Of a stretch of 64,000 bases of DNA, positions 39,032 to 46,633 are shown piece after piece. A model generated the notes under the pieces. It ran no database searches. It saw nothing but the letters and a program-made list of their open reading frames with translations, and had not been told where the DNA came from. Where the stretch lies: NCBI GenBank assembly GCA_050175155.1, contig JBFXJF010000012.1:1-64000 (forward strand), written 5' to 3'. The stretch comes from JBFXJF01 sp050175155 (GTDB taxonomy: Bacteria > Bacillota > Bacilli > Tepidibacillales > Tepidibacillaceae). A program made the translations under genes and the position numbers. Every line of letters starts with the position of its first letter. Position 1 is the stretch's first letter.

Positions 39032-39851
39032 AAGAAAAGATTACATAGTTGGAAATAAAAGCGGTGCTTACATAACAAATTTACCATTAAGTGAATTACG
39101 TAAAAATGATATAAAAGTTTCCTATACTTTTACAATTGAAGAGTATGAAGAATATATGAAAGGTAATAATATTATTCCTTTAGGAAAAGGATTGTGGACT
39201 ATAATGGATACATTATCAAAAAACTACAGAGATTTAGATGATTTTACAAGACTGGGACCAAAATTAGAGGAAAATAGTATGATCAAATTAAAAGAAGGAC
39301 AAAAAGTTATAGCAGAGAATGGCGATATTTATGAAATAGAAGATGGTGATTACGTTGTAATAGATAATCAAATACGACAAGGGCCTATTCTAAACATAGA
39401 TATATTAAAATCGATTGACAATGAGGACAAATTAAATTCAATTTTAGATTTAATTGATTTACACTCTGAGCATTATATTATCAATCAATTAATTACAGGC
39501 ATGAATATTGAATTAGAACATACCGATGATAATTACATTGCATTAAATATTGCTGCTGATCATATTATAGAAATACCCGATTATTACACAAGATTAATCG
39601 CTATGGAACATCACGCCGACAGTGAACAACCATTAACTGAATCTATCACTGATGAACGTGAACTAACAATTAAATTATCTAGATTAGGAATTAATGGAAA
39701 AGCTATTAAATTAATAATTGATTCTCTTAAAACATCTACAGACGAAAATGAGGTAGCAGAACTATTATACATATTAATGAAAAAGAAACAAATTCCGGTG
39801 TTAGATGATGACACTTTAGATTTAGTATTAAGTTATTCCTATAGGATTTAA
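39018..39851 (+). CDS. KEGQKV-module protein, copy 5, with DUF5661-like domain
   Basis: 277 aa from the ATG at 39018 (AAGGAAAATG context). The module (MIKLKEGQKVIAENGDIYEI) starts at residue 89, at an internal ATG (39281) that has its own GAGG; translation could also begin there and yield a 190-aa form. MNIELEHTDDNYIALNIAADHIIEIPDYYTRLIAME fits the DUF5661 signature, found in several phage head-associated proteins. The first 88 residues are not recognised. Confidence 0.65.
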   Translation: MKESKRKDYIVGNKSGAYITNLPLSELRKNDIKVSYTFTIEEYEEYMKGNNIIPLGKGLWTIMDTLSKNYRDLDDFTRLGPKLEENSMIKLKEGQKVIAENGDIYEIEDGDYVVIDNQIRQGPILNIDILKSIDNEDKLNSILDLIDLHSEHYIINQLITGMNIELEHTDDNYIALNIAADHIIEIPDYYTRLIAMEHHADSEQPLTESITDERELTIKLSRLGINGKAIKLIIDSLKTSTDENEVAELLYILMKKKQIPVLDDDTLDLVLSYSYRI

Positions 39852-39853
39852 TT

Positions 39854-40162
39854 ATGAAACTTATAAGAAAAGCCTTAAAAGAAGCTTCATTATCTGCGGT
39901 TACTGAAGTTGATTTAGAATCTGCTACAGATGAAGATTTATTACGCATAGCTCAGTCAGCTGAATTATCTGCAATCAATTTATATAAGACTTTAGCGCGT
40001 CATGCTAATATTCCTGAAGTTGAAGCTCTTTTACTTGATTTGGCTGAAGAAGAACAAATACACGCAGGTGAATTACAATATGCTTTAGAACAAATTGATT
40101 GGACAGAAAAAGAACTTCATGGTGAAGGTAAAGAAGAAGCTGAAGAATTCTTCGAGGACTAA
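39854..40162 (+). CDS. Ferritin-like helical protein
   Basis: 102 aa. SAELSAINLYKTLARHANIPEVEALLLDLAEEEQIHAGEL shows the Glu...EExxH spacing of a rubrerythrin/ferritin-like half-bundle. The protein begins MKLIRKALKEASL. Glu/His could bind metal, but the family in phages may be structural only. It directly follows the DUF5661 gene. Confidence 0.65.
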   Translation: MKLIRKALKEASLSAVTEVDLESATDEDLLRIAQSAELSAINLYKTLARHANIPEVEALLLDLAEEEQIHAGELQYALEQIDWTEKELHGEGKEEAEEFFED

Positions 40163-40165
40163 CAA

Positions 40166-40954
40166 TTGAGTGATATAATAGCTCCTAGTTCATTTTATTA
40201 CCAAAGCGATTTCATACATAAAGATACTTTTTATAATAGTGTTTACTCTTTAGATATTGCTATAGAACAGTATTTTGCTAAAATGCTTTATTATTCTGAT
40301 ACTTCTAGAATTGTGTATGCTTCTAATGATTATTGCTTTAGACGAAGGGCTGAAATGAATGAGGATGGGTTGTTAAATTTTCCATTTATGAATTATTATT
40401 TGAAGTCAATTACCCCTGATGTTAGTAGGCAATGGTGGAAGAATTCAAACAATGTTCAAACATTATTAAACTTAGAAGAGTATAAACAAAAAATAGGGTT
40501 TGGTATTAAAATTGTTCCAGTTCATTTAATGTATGAAGCTACTATATGGTATTCACAGGATTTAGATTTGCAATATGCATATTCAAAAATTTTGATGAGT
40601 GACACAAATGAAACAATTTTGTATCCTACACTTCAAACTGAAAGTGATTATGAATTAAAAAACATAGCTATAATGGATTATAATTTAGATTTTAAACCTG
40701 AGTACACGGAAAACGATTGGTTGGAACAAAATAATATCACTTCTGCATCATTGGATTTTGAATTTGATACCTTTGCTATTTATCCAGATACTGAGATATT
40801 AGTAACTCCACAACCTTCAAATCGTGGGGTATTTATTGCAAATGAAGTTATATTTAATTTTTTAAGCACTAAAGGGAAATTATTAAAAAATAGTGAGTTG
40901 TTAAATACACAACCGCAAGAGTTACTTATAAGCTATTTTAATGCAGAACTTTAA
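40166..40954 (+). CDS. Virion structural protein upstream of the sheath gene
   Basis: 262 aa starting at TTG 40166, with GAGG 8 bases upstream; no ATG fits. Beta-rich with many Tyr and Asp (SSFYYQSDFIHKDTFYNSVYSLD). Position before tail sheath suggests a tail completion or head-tail joining protein. Confidence 0.6.
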   Translation: MSDIIAPSSFYYQSDFIHKDTFYNSVYSLDIAIEQYFAKMLYYSDTSRIVYASNDYCFRRRAEMNEDGLLNFPFMNYYLKSITPDVSRQWWKNSNNVQTLLNLEEYKQKIGFGIKIVPVHLMYEATIWYSQDLDLQYAYSKILMSDTNETILYPTLQTESDYELKNIAIMDYNLDFKPEYTENDWLEQNNITSASLDFEFDTFAIYPDTEILVTPQPSNRGVFIANEVIFNFLSTKGKLLKNSELLNTQPQELLISYFNAEL

Positions 40955-40965
40955 CTATATAAATA
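40951..40965 (+). promoter_or_regulatory. Late promoter-like motif for sheath gene
   Basis: TTAACTATATAAATA, then AGGAG; overlaps the previous stop codon. Confidence 0.65.
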
Positions 40966-40978
40966 GGAGATTAAAATT

Positions 40979-41017
40979 ATGAAACAACGATATATGGAGG
41001 TATTATATAATGTCTAG
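40979..41017 (+). CDS. 12-aa upstream reading frame overlapping the sheath start
   Basis: MKQRYMEVLYNV with its own RBS (AGGAG). Its stop overlaps the sheath ATG, and the sheath RBS (ATGGAGG) lies inside it. Possible coupling device. Confidence 0.4.
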   Translation: MKQRYMEVLYNV

Positions 41018-42848
41018 CTCATGGCGCGTGCAAACAAAATTTGTTGATCAAACAGAGAGAAGTGATACCTCAATACCTATATTTGGTGCTACTGCTATAA
41101 ACGCTTTGAAAGGACCTAAAGATTGGTTTTTCTTTGAAAAAGGTGAAACACAAAAAATAGTAAATACTTATGGGTATCCTACAAAGGATAATCCTACTAT
41201 TCAAGACGCTATTGACTTCAATTTAAAAACAGGTATCTTTATAAGTGCACCATATAAAACCGGTGCTCATGGTGGTGTATTCATTACGAAAGATGGTACA
41301 ATTCCTTTTGTATCAGGTACTTCAACTAAAGTAATTGCTGATTATTCTGCTATTCCAAGCGTAGCTGACATGGCCGTAGCAGATGGTGTAGCTGCTACAT
41401 ATGCTTTGACTTTACCAAATTTTGAATACTACGTTAATCAATCAATTGATATTTTAGTTGATGGTATATCGATCAATGTTGCTGCCACTGATGCAAGTAC
41501 TGAAATATTAACCACTGATCCTGACCTTGGAACAGGTACATATGATCGTACAACTGGTGAATTAGCTTTTAATTTTAGTCCAGTGCTTACAGCGGGTTCT
41601 GAAATAACTGTATCATATAATATCAACTTAGAAGATAACGTATATGTTACTTTATTTAGTAGAGATCAGCAAGCCGATGATTTAAAAGTTTTAGTAACCG
41701 CTGACCCTGAAATTGACGGCAATTTCAATATGAATGTGTATCGTTATATTCCTACTGAAAAAGATTATTTTGAAATTAATGGATCACCATTTAATTTCTC
41801 AATCGACCCATTAGGTAAAGACGGATTTGGAACCAACATTTACATTGAAAACATTTTTGATGAAGAATCACAAGCGCTATTCACACCTGTGGTAGTAGAT
41901 GAAGTATTTACCACCTTCGTTGATGATACTACTTCTATACCTCTTACTGGAGGTCTACGCGGAGTAGCAATTGAAGGAACAGACTTAGCAGCAGTGTATG
42001 ATGATTTAAAAGACAAGAATAAGTATCCTGTAAAGATTATATTTGATGGTACTGCTGAATCTGCTGTAGCTACTAAATTTGAACAATTACGATTAAGCGA
42101 TTTAACTAGAACACGATTCATGCTTTGTACAGAAAATTTATCTGCAACTGCTCTTTTGGCAGACCCAGACACCGCCGCTAATGGAACTACAGATAGAGGT
42201 ATTTATTATTACTGTTTAAACTGGGGAATCCATAAAGATTCATTCTTAGGTAAAAACTTCCTTTGTTCAAACATGGGTTTGATTGCAGGTAAAATGGCTG
42301 ATGTGCTAATTCTAGGTCCTGGTGGAAACCCTGCGTGGATAGATGAAAATGGAAAGGGTGGCCAGCTTGGAGGAGCAATTACAAAGTTTATTTATAGTGC
42401 TACTGAATCACAGTTACAATTATTAGATAAAGCTAGATTAAATCCTGTTGTGTTTGATAGGTCATATGGTAACATTATAAAGTCATGGAGAACAAGACAA
42501 ACTAGAATTTCTGATTATGCTTATATAGCTCAATCAAGTTTAGCCGATTGGACTGTTGAAAGAATTGAATCAGAAGTATTGCCTTATCAATTAGGTAAAG
42601 AAATTGATGATTTCCACATGAGTATTGTAAAGAATAAAACAGACCAAATACTAGCTTCTGTTCAGTTATGGTTAGAAGATTCTTATACATTATGTGACAG
42701 AACAAACAACACTGCTGAGACTAGGGCACAACAAAGATTCATTTTAACAGTAGGTGTTACATTTGTTGGGTATGCTAATACTATTGAATTTACATTCATT
42801 AATAGCCCAGCAGGCACTTCAGTCGAGGAAGTAATTAAGAAACAATAA
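41010..42848 (+). CDS. Contractile tail sheath protein (gp18-like)
   Basis: 612 aa. The C-terminal third is typical for the sheath fold: YGNIIKSWRTRQTRISDYAYIAQSSLADWTVERIESEVLPYQLGKEIDDFHMSIVKNKTDQIL, then a final strand for inter-subunit contact (IEFTFINSPAG). An insertion domain with DGTIP and ITVSYNINLEDN repeats precedes it. Family knowledge: it forms the contracting outer tube. Followed by the tube gene in the normal order. RBS GGAGG. Confidence 0.88.
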   Translation: MSSSWRVQTKFVDQTERSDTSIPIFGATAINALKGPKDWFFFEKGETQKIVNTYGYPTKDNPTIQDAIDFNLKTGIFISAPYKTGAHGGVFITKDGTIPFVSGTSTKVIADYSAIPSVADMAVADGVAATYALTLPNFEYYVNQSIDILVDGISINVAATDASTEILTTDPDLGTGTYDRTTGELAFNFSPVLTAGSEITVSYNINLEDNVYVTLFSRDQQADDLKVLVTADPEIDGNFNMNVYRYIPTEKDYFEINGSPFNFSIDPLGKDGFGTNIYIENIFDEESQALFTPVVVDEVFTTFVDDTTSIPLTGGLRGVAIEGTDLAAVYDDLKDKNKYPVKIIFDGTAESAVATKFEQLRLSDLTRTRFMLCTENLSATALLADPDTAANGTTDRGIYYYCLNWGIHKDSFLGKNFLCSNMGLIAGKMADVLILGPGGNPAWIDENGKGGQLGGAITKFIYSATESQLQLLDKARLNPVVFDRSYGNIIKSWRTRQTRISDYAYIAQSSLADWTVERIESEVLPYQLGKEIDDFHMSIVKNKTDQILASVQLWLEDSYTLCDRTNNTAETRAQQRFILTVGVTFVGYANTIEFTFINSPAGTSVEEVIKKQ

Positions 42849-42856
42849 TCTTTAAT

Positions 42857-42886
42857 TAGTTACTAGGATGTATTTCTTAGTAACTA
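42857..42886 (+). repeat. Hairpin between sheath and tube genes
   Basis: TAGTTACTA (42857-42865) pairs with TAGTAACTA (42878-42886). The right arm is part of the late promoter-like motif. Confidence 0.6.
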
Positions 42887-42896
42887 TTAACATATA
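42881..42896 (+). promoter_or_regulatory. Late promoter-like motif for tube gene
   Basis: TAACTATTAACATATA then GGAG and ATG at 42910. Confidence 0.55.
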
Positions 42897-42909
42897 GGAG
42901 ATAAAAAAT

Positions 42910-43452
42910 ATGCTAAGTCAATTAGATATACTAGCTACATTAGGGGAGGACGCACTTCAAAATCATTACCAAATGATTATTCCACCTCATCCAGGGCTAG
43001 GAAATATTTTAAATTTAAATTCAAGAATACTTTCTGTTGAAATACCACCTAGAACGATAGGAACTTATACTATTACAAAACGTGGTAAAACATTAACGCG
43101 CCCTAGTGGTATCCTTGAACAAGGTAATGAATTTTCTTTTACTTACAGGCCGGATAAGCAATATGATACTTATAAGGCTATCGGTAGGTGGATGAACTTA
43201 ATACAAGATTCTGTAACAGGATTAATGCCTCTTAGCGATTCTGGCCCGTTGGGTACTGGTGGTGTTTCATTATTCCGTGTACCTATTACTGTATTAGCAT
43301 TAGATGCTAACAATGTTATAAATAGCACTTGGATATTTATGGGTTGTTGGCCTACAGAACAAAGTTCATTATCATTCAGTGAAGATACTGGTGAACCATT
43401 AGATGTCACAATTACAATGCAGTACACTACATTGTTATATCCTTTAATTTAA
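42910..43452 (+). CDS. Tail tube protein (gp19-like)
   Basis: 180 aa. RILSVEIPPRTIGTYTITKRGKTLTRPSGI at the start and EDTGEPLDVTITMQYTTLLYP at the end match tube subunits of myophages, including the final strand that mediates ring stacking. Follows the sheath gene. Terminated by a strong two-way hairpin. Confidence 0.85.
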   Translation: MLSQLDILATLGEDALQNHYQMIIPPHPGLGNILNLNSRILSVEIPPRTIGTYTITKRGKTLTRPSGILEQGNEFSFTYRPDKQYDTYKAIGRWMNLIQDSVTGLMPLSDSGPLGTGGVSLFRVPITVLALDANNVINSTWIFMGCWPTEQSSLSFSEDTGEPLDVTITMQYTTLLYPLI

Positions 43453-43479
43453 AAAGAATAAATAATAATTATAAAAGTT

Positions 43480-43510
43480 TGCTACCAAGAATTTTCTTGG
43501 TAGCATTTTT
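43480..43510. terminator. Bidirectional terminator
   Basis: TGCTACCAAGAA (43480-43491) pairs with TTCTTGGTAGCA (43494-43505), with TTTTT on the right and A-rich sequence on the left. Confidence 0.9.
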
Positions 43511-43512
43511 GT

Positions 43513-44523
43513 TTATTTTCTTCTATCTTCATATATAATCCAAACATCTTTTTCACGTGCTTTCTCTTCAACTCGTTTTTTAGCTAACATAAAATTATTA
43601 GCCATTCTATCAACAACTTCACTAGGTACATTAGAACGATTGATATTATTTTCAATATCAATTTTAATTCGTTCTTTAGCTAGTTCCCTATCACATTCAA
43701 ATATCTTGTACATTATAATTGCATTATTTTCCTTTGCTATTTTTTCAATAGCTTTTTGTGTTTTGGTATTACAATTTGTTGCATCGAAAATTATATCGTT
43801 ATACGTGTAGATTAATTCACTAGACAACTTAGCATAAACTATATTCCATACCACATTATCTTGTGACCCATCTGATATTTTTCCAGTAACTTGTTGTCGT
43901 ATACCATCAGGACAAATAACACTCCAATCTTGGTTTGCTTGATTTTCAAGAAACTTTTTCCGCCATGTGGTTTTTCCTGATCCCGGTATCCCCATAAGGA
44001 TTATCAAATATGGTGCATTTTGCATTCCTTGAATACTTGAATTTGAATCAGCATCTTCAAATTTCAAACCATCAGAAAAATATATATGTTTTTCCATATT
44101 TTCCCTTTTTGAAGGTTTAGAAATTTGTTTAGTAACATACATATGATAACGCATATGATTAGCACAAACATGTTTTACTTTCTCCCAATTGATTTTGTTA
44201 TAACCTTCAAAATGTAAAAAACATTCCTTTAAAGTATCAATATACATTTCAGCAAAAGTTTCGTGTCCTATAGCGTGGATGCGAATTCCTTCCTTCTTTT
44301 CATAAACCTTTGTAGTATTGATTTTACCTAAATCATGAAACAATGCACAGATAAGCAAATCCAAATCGTCAGCGTATTTGTTCTGTATGTAGTTGAACAC
44401 GAGTTTAATATGTTCATATACAGGACCTTCACTATGCCATTTAGGATCTTGAATAGTTTTCTTGAGTTTATCTACAATTTCGTCTGGAAAAAGACTAATC
44501 ATGTCTTCAAAAGAATATTTCAT
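43513..44523 (-). CDS. HD domain-polynucleotide kinase fusion (HD-Pnk-like)
   Basis: 336 aa. N-terminal HD domain: His38 in EHI, FHDLGK (62-67), HAIGHE (83-88), H123. C-terminal P-loop kinase: LILMGIPGSGKTT (Walker A 178-186), DATNC and DRELAKERI (lid Arg). The fusion matches the architecture of HD-Pnk RNA-end-healing enzymes (5' kinase plus phosphoesterase), known in bacterial RNA repair. In a phage it would mend tRNAs cut by host anticodon nucleases. Own promoter; convergent with the tail block. Confidence 0.8.
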   Translation of the reverse strand: MKYSFEDMISLFPDEIVDKLKKTIQDPKWHSEGPVYEHIKLVFNYIQNKYADDLDLLICALFHDLGKINTTKVYEKKEGIRIHAIGHETFAEMYIDTLKECFLHFEGYNKINWEKVKHVCANHMRYHMYVTKQISKPSKRENMEKHIYFSDGLKFEDADSNSSIQGMQNAPYLIILMGIPGSGKTTWRKKFLENQANQDWSVICPDGIRQQVTGKISDGSQDNVVWNIVYAKLSSELIYTYNDIIFDATNCNTKTQKAIEKIAKENNAIIMYKIFECDRELAKERIKIDIENNINRSNVPSEVVDRMANNFMLAKKRVEEKAREKDVWIIYEDRRK

Positions 44524-44541
44524 ATAAACCTTCCTAATATC

Positions 44542-44570
44542 AATATACTATATTAAGTAATAAAAGTCAA
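44542..44570 (-). promoter_or_regulatory. Early promoter for the HD-Pnk-like gene
   Basis: On the minus strand TTGACT, 17-base spacer, TATATT; RBS AAGGTTT before ATG at 44523. Divergent from the next promoter. Confidence 0.8.
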
Positions 44571-44580
44571 AAACTTTATT

Positions 44581-44609
44581 TTGACTTAAACACATTATTT
44601 TAGTATATT
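44581..44609 (+). promoter_or_regulatory. Early promoter for the recombination operon
   Basis: TTGACT (44581-44586), 17-base spacer, TATATT (44604-44609). Confidence 0.8.
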
Positions 44610-44630
44610 TACTATTGAAAGGTGGATAGC

Positions 44631-44828
44631 ATGGTTCGTTTGGTTTCTTCTACAAAAATTACACCAATTAAGGAGTGCGTTCATTGCCCATTTTATGATG
44701 AGGTTTTATCATCCAATACCATGGATAAAATTTATCTATGTACCGATGAAAACAATCCAAAAATAAGTCATAACAAAACCGAACTATATGAATGGTTCAA
44801 TACTAAGTGTACTTATCCTTTTTCTTGA
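44631..44828 (+). CDS. Small Cys-containing protein
   Basis: 65 aa from the ATG at 44631 (AAAGGTGG upstream). CVHCPFYDE, LCTDENN and KCTYPF give four cysteines, a likely zinc fold. First gene after the promoter. Confidence 0.65.
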   Translation: MVRLVSSTKITPIKECVHCPFYDEVLSSNTMDKIYLCTDENNPKISHNKTELYEWFNTKCTYPFS

Positions 44829-44843
44829 TTTGAAAGGTTTAAA

Positions 44844-45236
44844 ATGAAAGAATATTCGATTTTGAATAAAGTAATAAACAAGATGAAAGAAGAGTATGAC
44901 TATACTAAACAATATACTGTTTATTCTGCAATTGTAGATAAGAAAGGGGTTATCATCAGTTTAGGAAGAAATTCATTTGTTAAAACCCACACACAACAAT
45001 ACTATTATAATCAGAAATCCCATCCAGATAAAATTTTCCTTCATGCAGAGATTGATTCACTATTGAAGTATAAAACTGACAATGGGTATGTTATGATTGT
45101 TTGTAGAATGACTAAATCAGGACTAATTAAGTTGGCTAAACCTTGTGAAGGATGTATGCGAGCAATAGTAGATTCTGGAATTAAAAAAGTGTATTATACA
45201 AATAATGAAGGTGAACTAGTTTTAATGAGGATATAA
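44844..45236 (+). CDS. Cytidine/deoxycytidylate deaminase-like protein
   Basis: 130 aa. HAEIDSLLK (zinc ligand His and catalytic Glu) and KPCEGCMRAIVD (PCxxC zinc ligands) are the deaminase signatures. Likely nucleotide metabolism (dCMP to dUMP) or nucleic acid editing; substrate not determined. Start overlaps nothing upstream; RBS AAAGG. Overlaps the next gene by one base. Confidence 0.85.
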   Translation: MKEYSILNKVINKMKEEYDYTKQYTVYSAIVDKKGVIISLGRNSFVKTHTQQYYYNQKSHPDKIFLHAEIDSLLKYKTDNGYVMIVCRMTKSGLIKLAKPCEGCMRAIVDSGIKKVYYTNNEGELVLMRI

Positions 45237-45484
45237 TGGAAAAACAAAAGTTAGTTATTAAATTAAAGCCTTGGGAATATACCTGTAGTGACGGATGTTG
45301 TACAGAATATGGGTTAGATGTTTTTGTAAATGATGTTAAAGTAACAGAATACGGTGATCAAGACCATATTTTAGTATCATCAATTCTTAATCATTTAGGC
45401 TATGATGTAGAAATAATAGGATTTGATGAAGATTACAATGAATCTTGGGGATTCACATCCGAAGGGGAATTTAAAGTATTATGA
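45236..45484 (+). CDS. Small protein of unknown function
   Basis: 82 aa. CSDGCCTEYG and an acidic end. Coupled to the deaminase and to gp47 by overlaps. Probably co-regulated; not recognised. Confidence 0.65.
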   Translation: MEKQKLVIKLKPWEYTCSDGCCTEYGLDVFVNDVKVTEYGDQDHILVSSILNHLGYDVEIIGFDEDYNESWGFTSEGEFKVL

Positions 45485-46461
45485 AAAAATTGATTACTGT
45501 TGGAGATTTACATTCAAGAGAAAAAGAACCATATTATTCACAATGGTTGGAGTTTATGCATTGGTTGTTTGATTCTGAATACAATTGCAGTGATAATGGA
45601 TTACTATTACTTGGTGACTTAGTAGAATCAATCAGTGTTCAACATGAACTTCTTGAGATATATGTTGATTTTTTTAATAACAAAAGCAAATTTGAAAAGA
45701 TTATAATCCTAACGGGGAACCATGATAGAACATTAGAAAGTTCATTGCTTTCAATTTTTAGACCTTTACAAAAAGTAGAAGTAATAGATAAATGGAAGAT
45801 TGATAGAATTGAAAATCTTAATTGTTTGTTTGTGCCACATATTGAAAACAATTTGATTGAAACCTATTCTGCTTTGGAAATCAAAGAACCTATTGACTAC
45901 TGCTTCCATCATATAGAAGATGATACTTCCCATTTTAGTAAAAAGTTTGTAGACACTTCAAAATGGAATGTCAAGAATTATCTATGTGGTCATATTCACA
46001 CAGAAACTGTTACTAAAAAAGGACATTTTTTAGGCAGTCCTACATTTAACTCATTGAATGAAAAGGGAAAGACGCCTTACATAGCTGTTGTAGATTGTGA
46101 ATCAAAAAAATATGAATTAGTAAAAGTTCCGATATGGGTTGACTACTTGGATGTTTACTATCCTAATGAGTTACCTTTGTCTGATAAAAAATATGCAATA
46201 TACACTGTGTATGATTCTATTGATAAAGAACAAAGTATTAAGTATTATACTAAACAAGCACAAGAAAAAGGATTTAACTTTTATTGTAGAAGAGTTCATG
46301 GTAAAGCTATAAAGAATGAAAAGCTTGTTGAAGGATCAGATATTAATATTTCTGAAAAAACAATATTGGACTATTTTACAGAATATAAAACTATAAATAA
46401 TGTTGATGATAATGTAAGCAATATTTGTATTAATGTTTTACAAACAATAGAGGAGAAGTAA
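45481..46461 (+). CDS. Mre11/SbcD-like recombination nuclease subunit (T4 gp47-like)
   Basis: 326 aa metallophosphoesterase: GDLHS (8-12), GDLVES (45-50), GNHDRT (79-84), HHIEDD and GHIHTE are the successive metal-binding motifs of the Mre11/SbcD family. Forms a complex with the gp46-like ATPase encoded next, processing double-strand ends in recombination-dependent replication. Overlaps the upstream gene by four bases. Confidence 0.92.
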   Translation: MKKLITVGDLHSREKEPYYSQWLEFMHWLFDSEYNCSDNGLLLLGDLVESISVQHELLEIYVDFFNNKSKFEKIIILTGNHDRTLESSLLSIFRPLQKVEVIDKWKIDRIENLNCLFVPHIENNLIETYSALEIKEPIDYCFHHIEDDTSHFSKKFVDTSKWNVKNYLCGHIHTETVTKKGHFLGSPTFNSLNEKGKTPYIAVVDCESKKYELVKVPIWVDYLDVYYPNELPLSDKKYAIYTVYDSIDKEQSIKYYTKQAQEKGFNFYCRRVHGKAIKNEKLVEGSDINISEKTILDYFTEYKTINNVDDNVSNICINVLQTIEEK

Positions 46462-46462
46462 G

Positions 46463-46633
46463 GTGCCTAACGATGTGTATTCTCAAGTGTTAAAGTTTCA
46501 ATCAGAATTGGATGAAGATGAGGTTGAAACTTTTCTTTATGATGAAAGTGATGATGAAACGGAAATAGTAAATGAAGATTTTGATCCTTCTGAATATGAA
46601 GGATACATTCTTGAGGATGAGGATGAGGAATAA
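46463..46633 (+). CDS. Small acidic protein between gp47 and gp46
   Basis: 56 aa from a GTG at 46463 (AGGAGAAG upstream): about 40% Asp/Glu, with an end GYILEDEDEE. It sits precisely between the two subunits and abuts the gp46 ATG; small acidic proteins can mimic DNA or tune nuclease complexes (inference). Confidence 0.6.
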   Translation: MPNDVYSQVLKFQSELDEDEVETFLYDESDDETEIVNEDFDPSEYEGYILEDEDEE

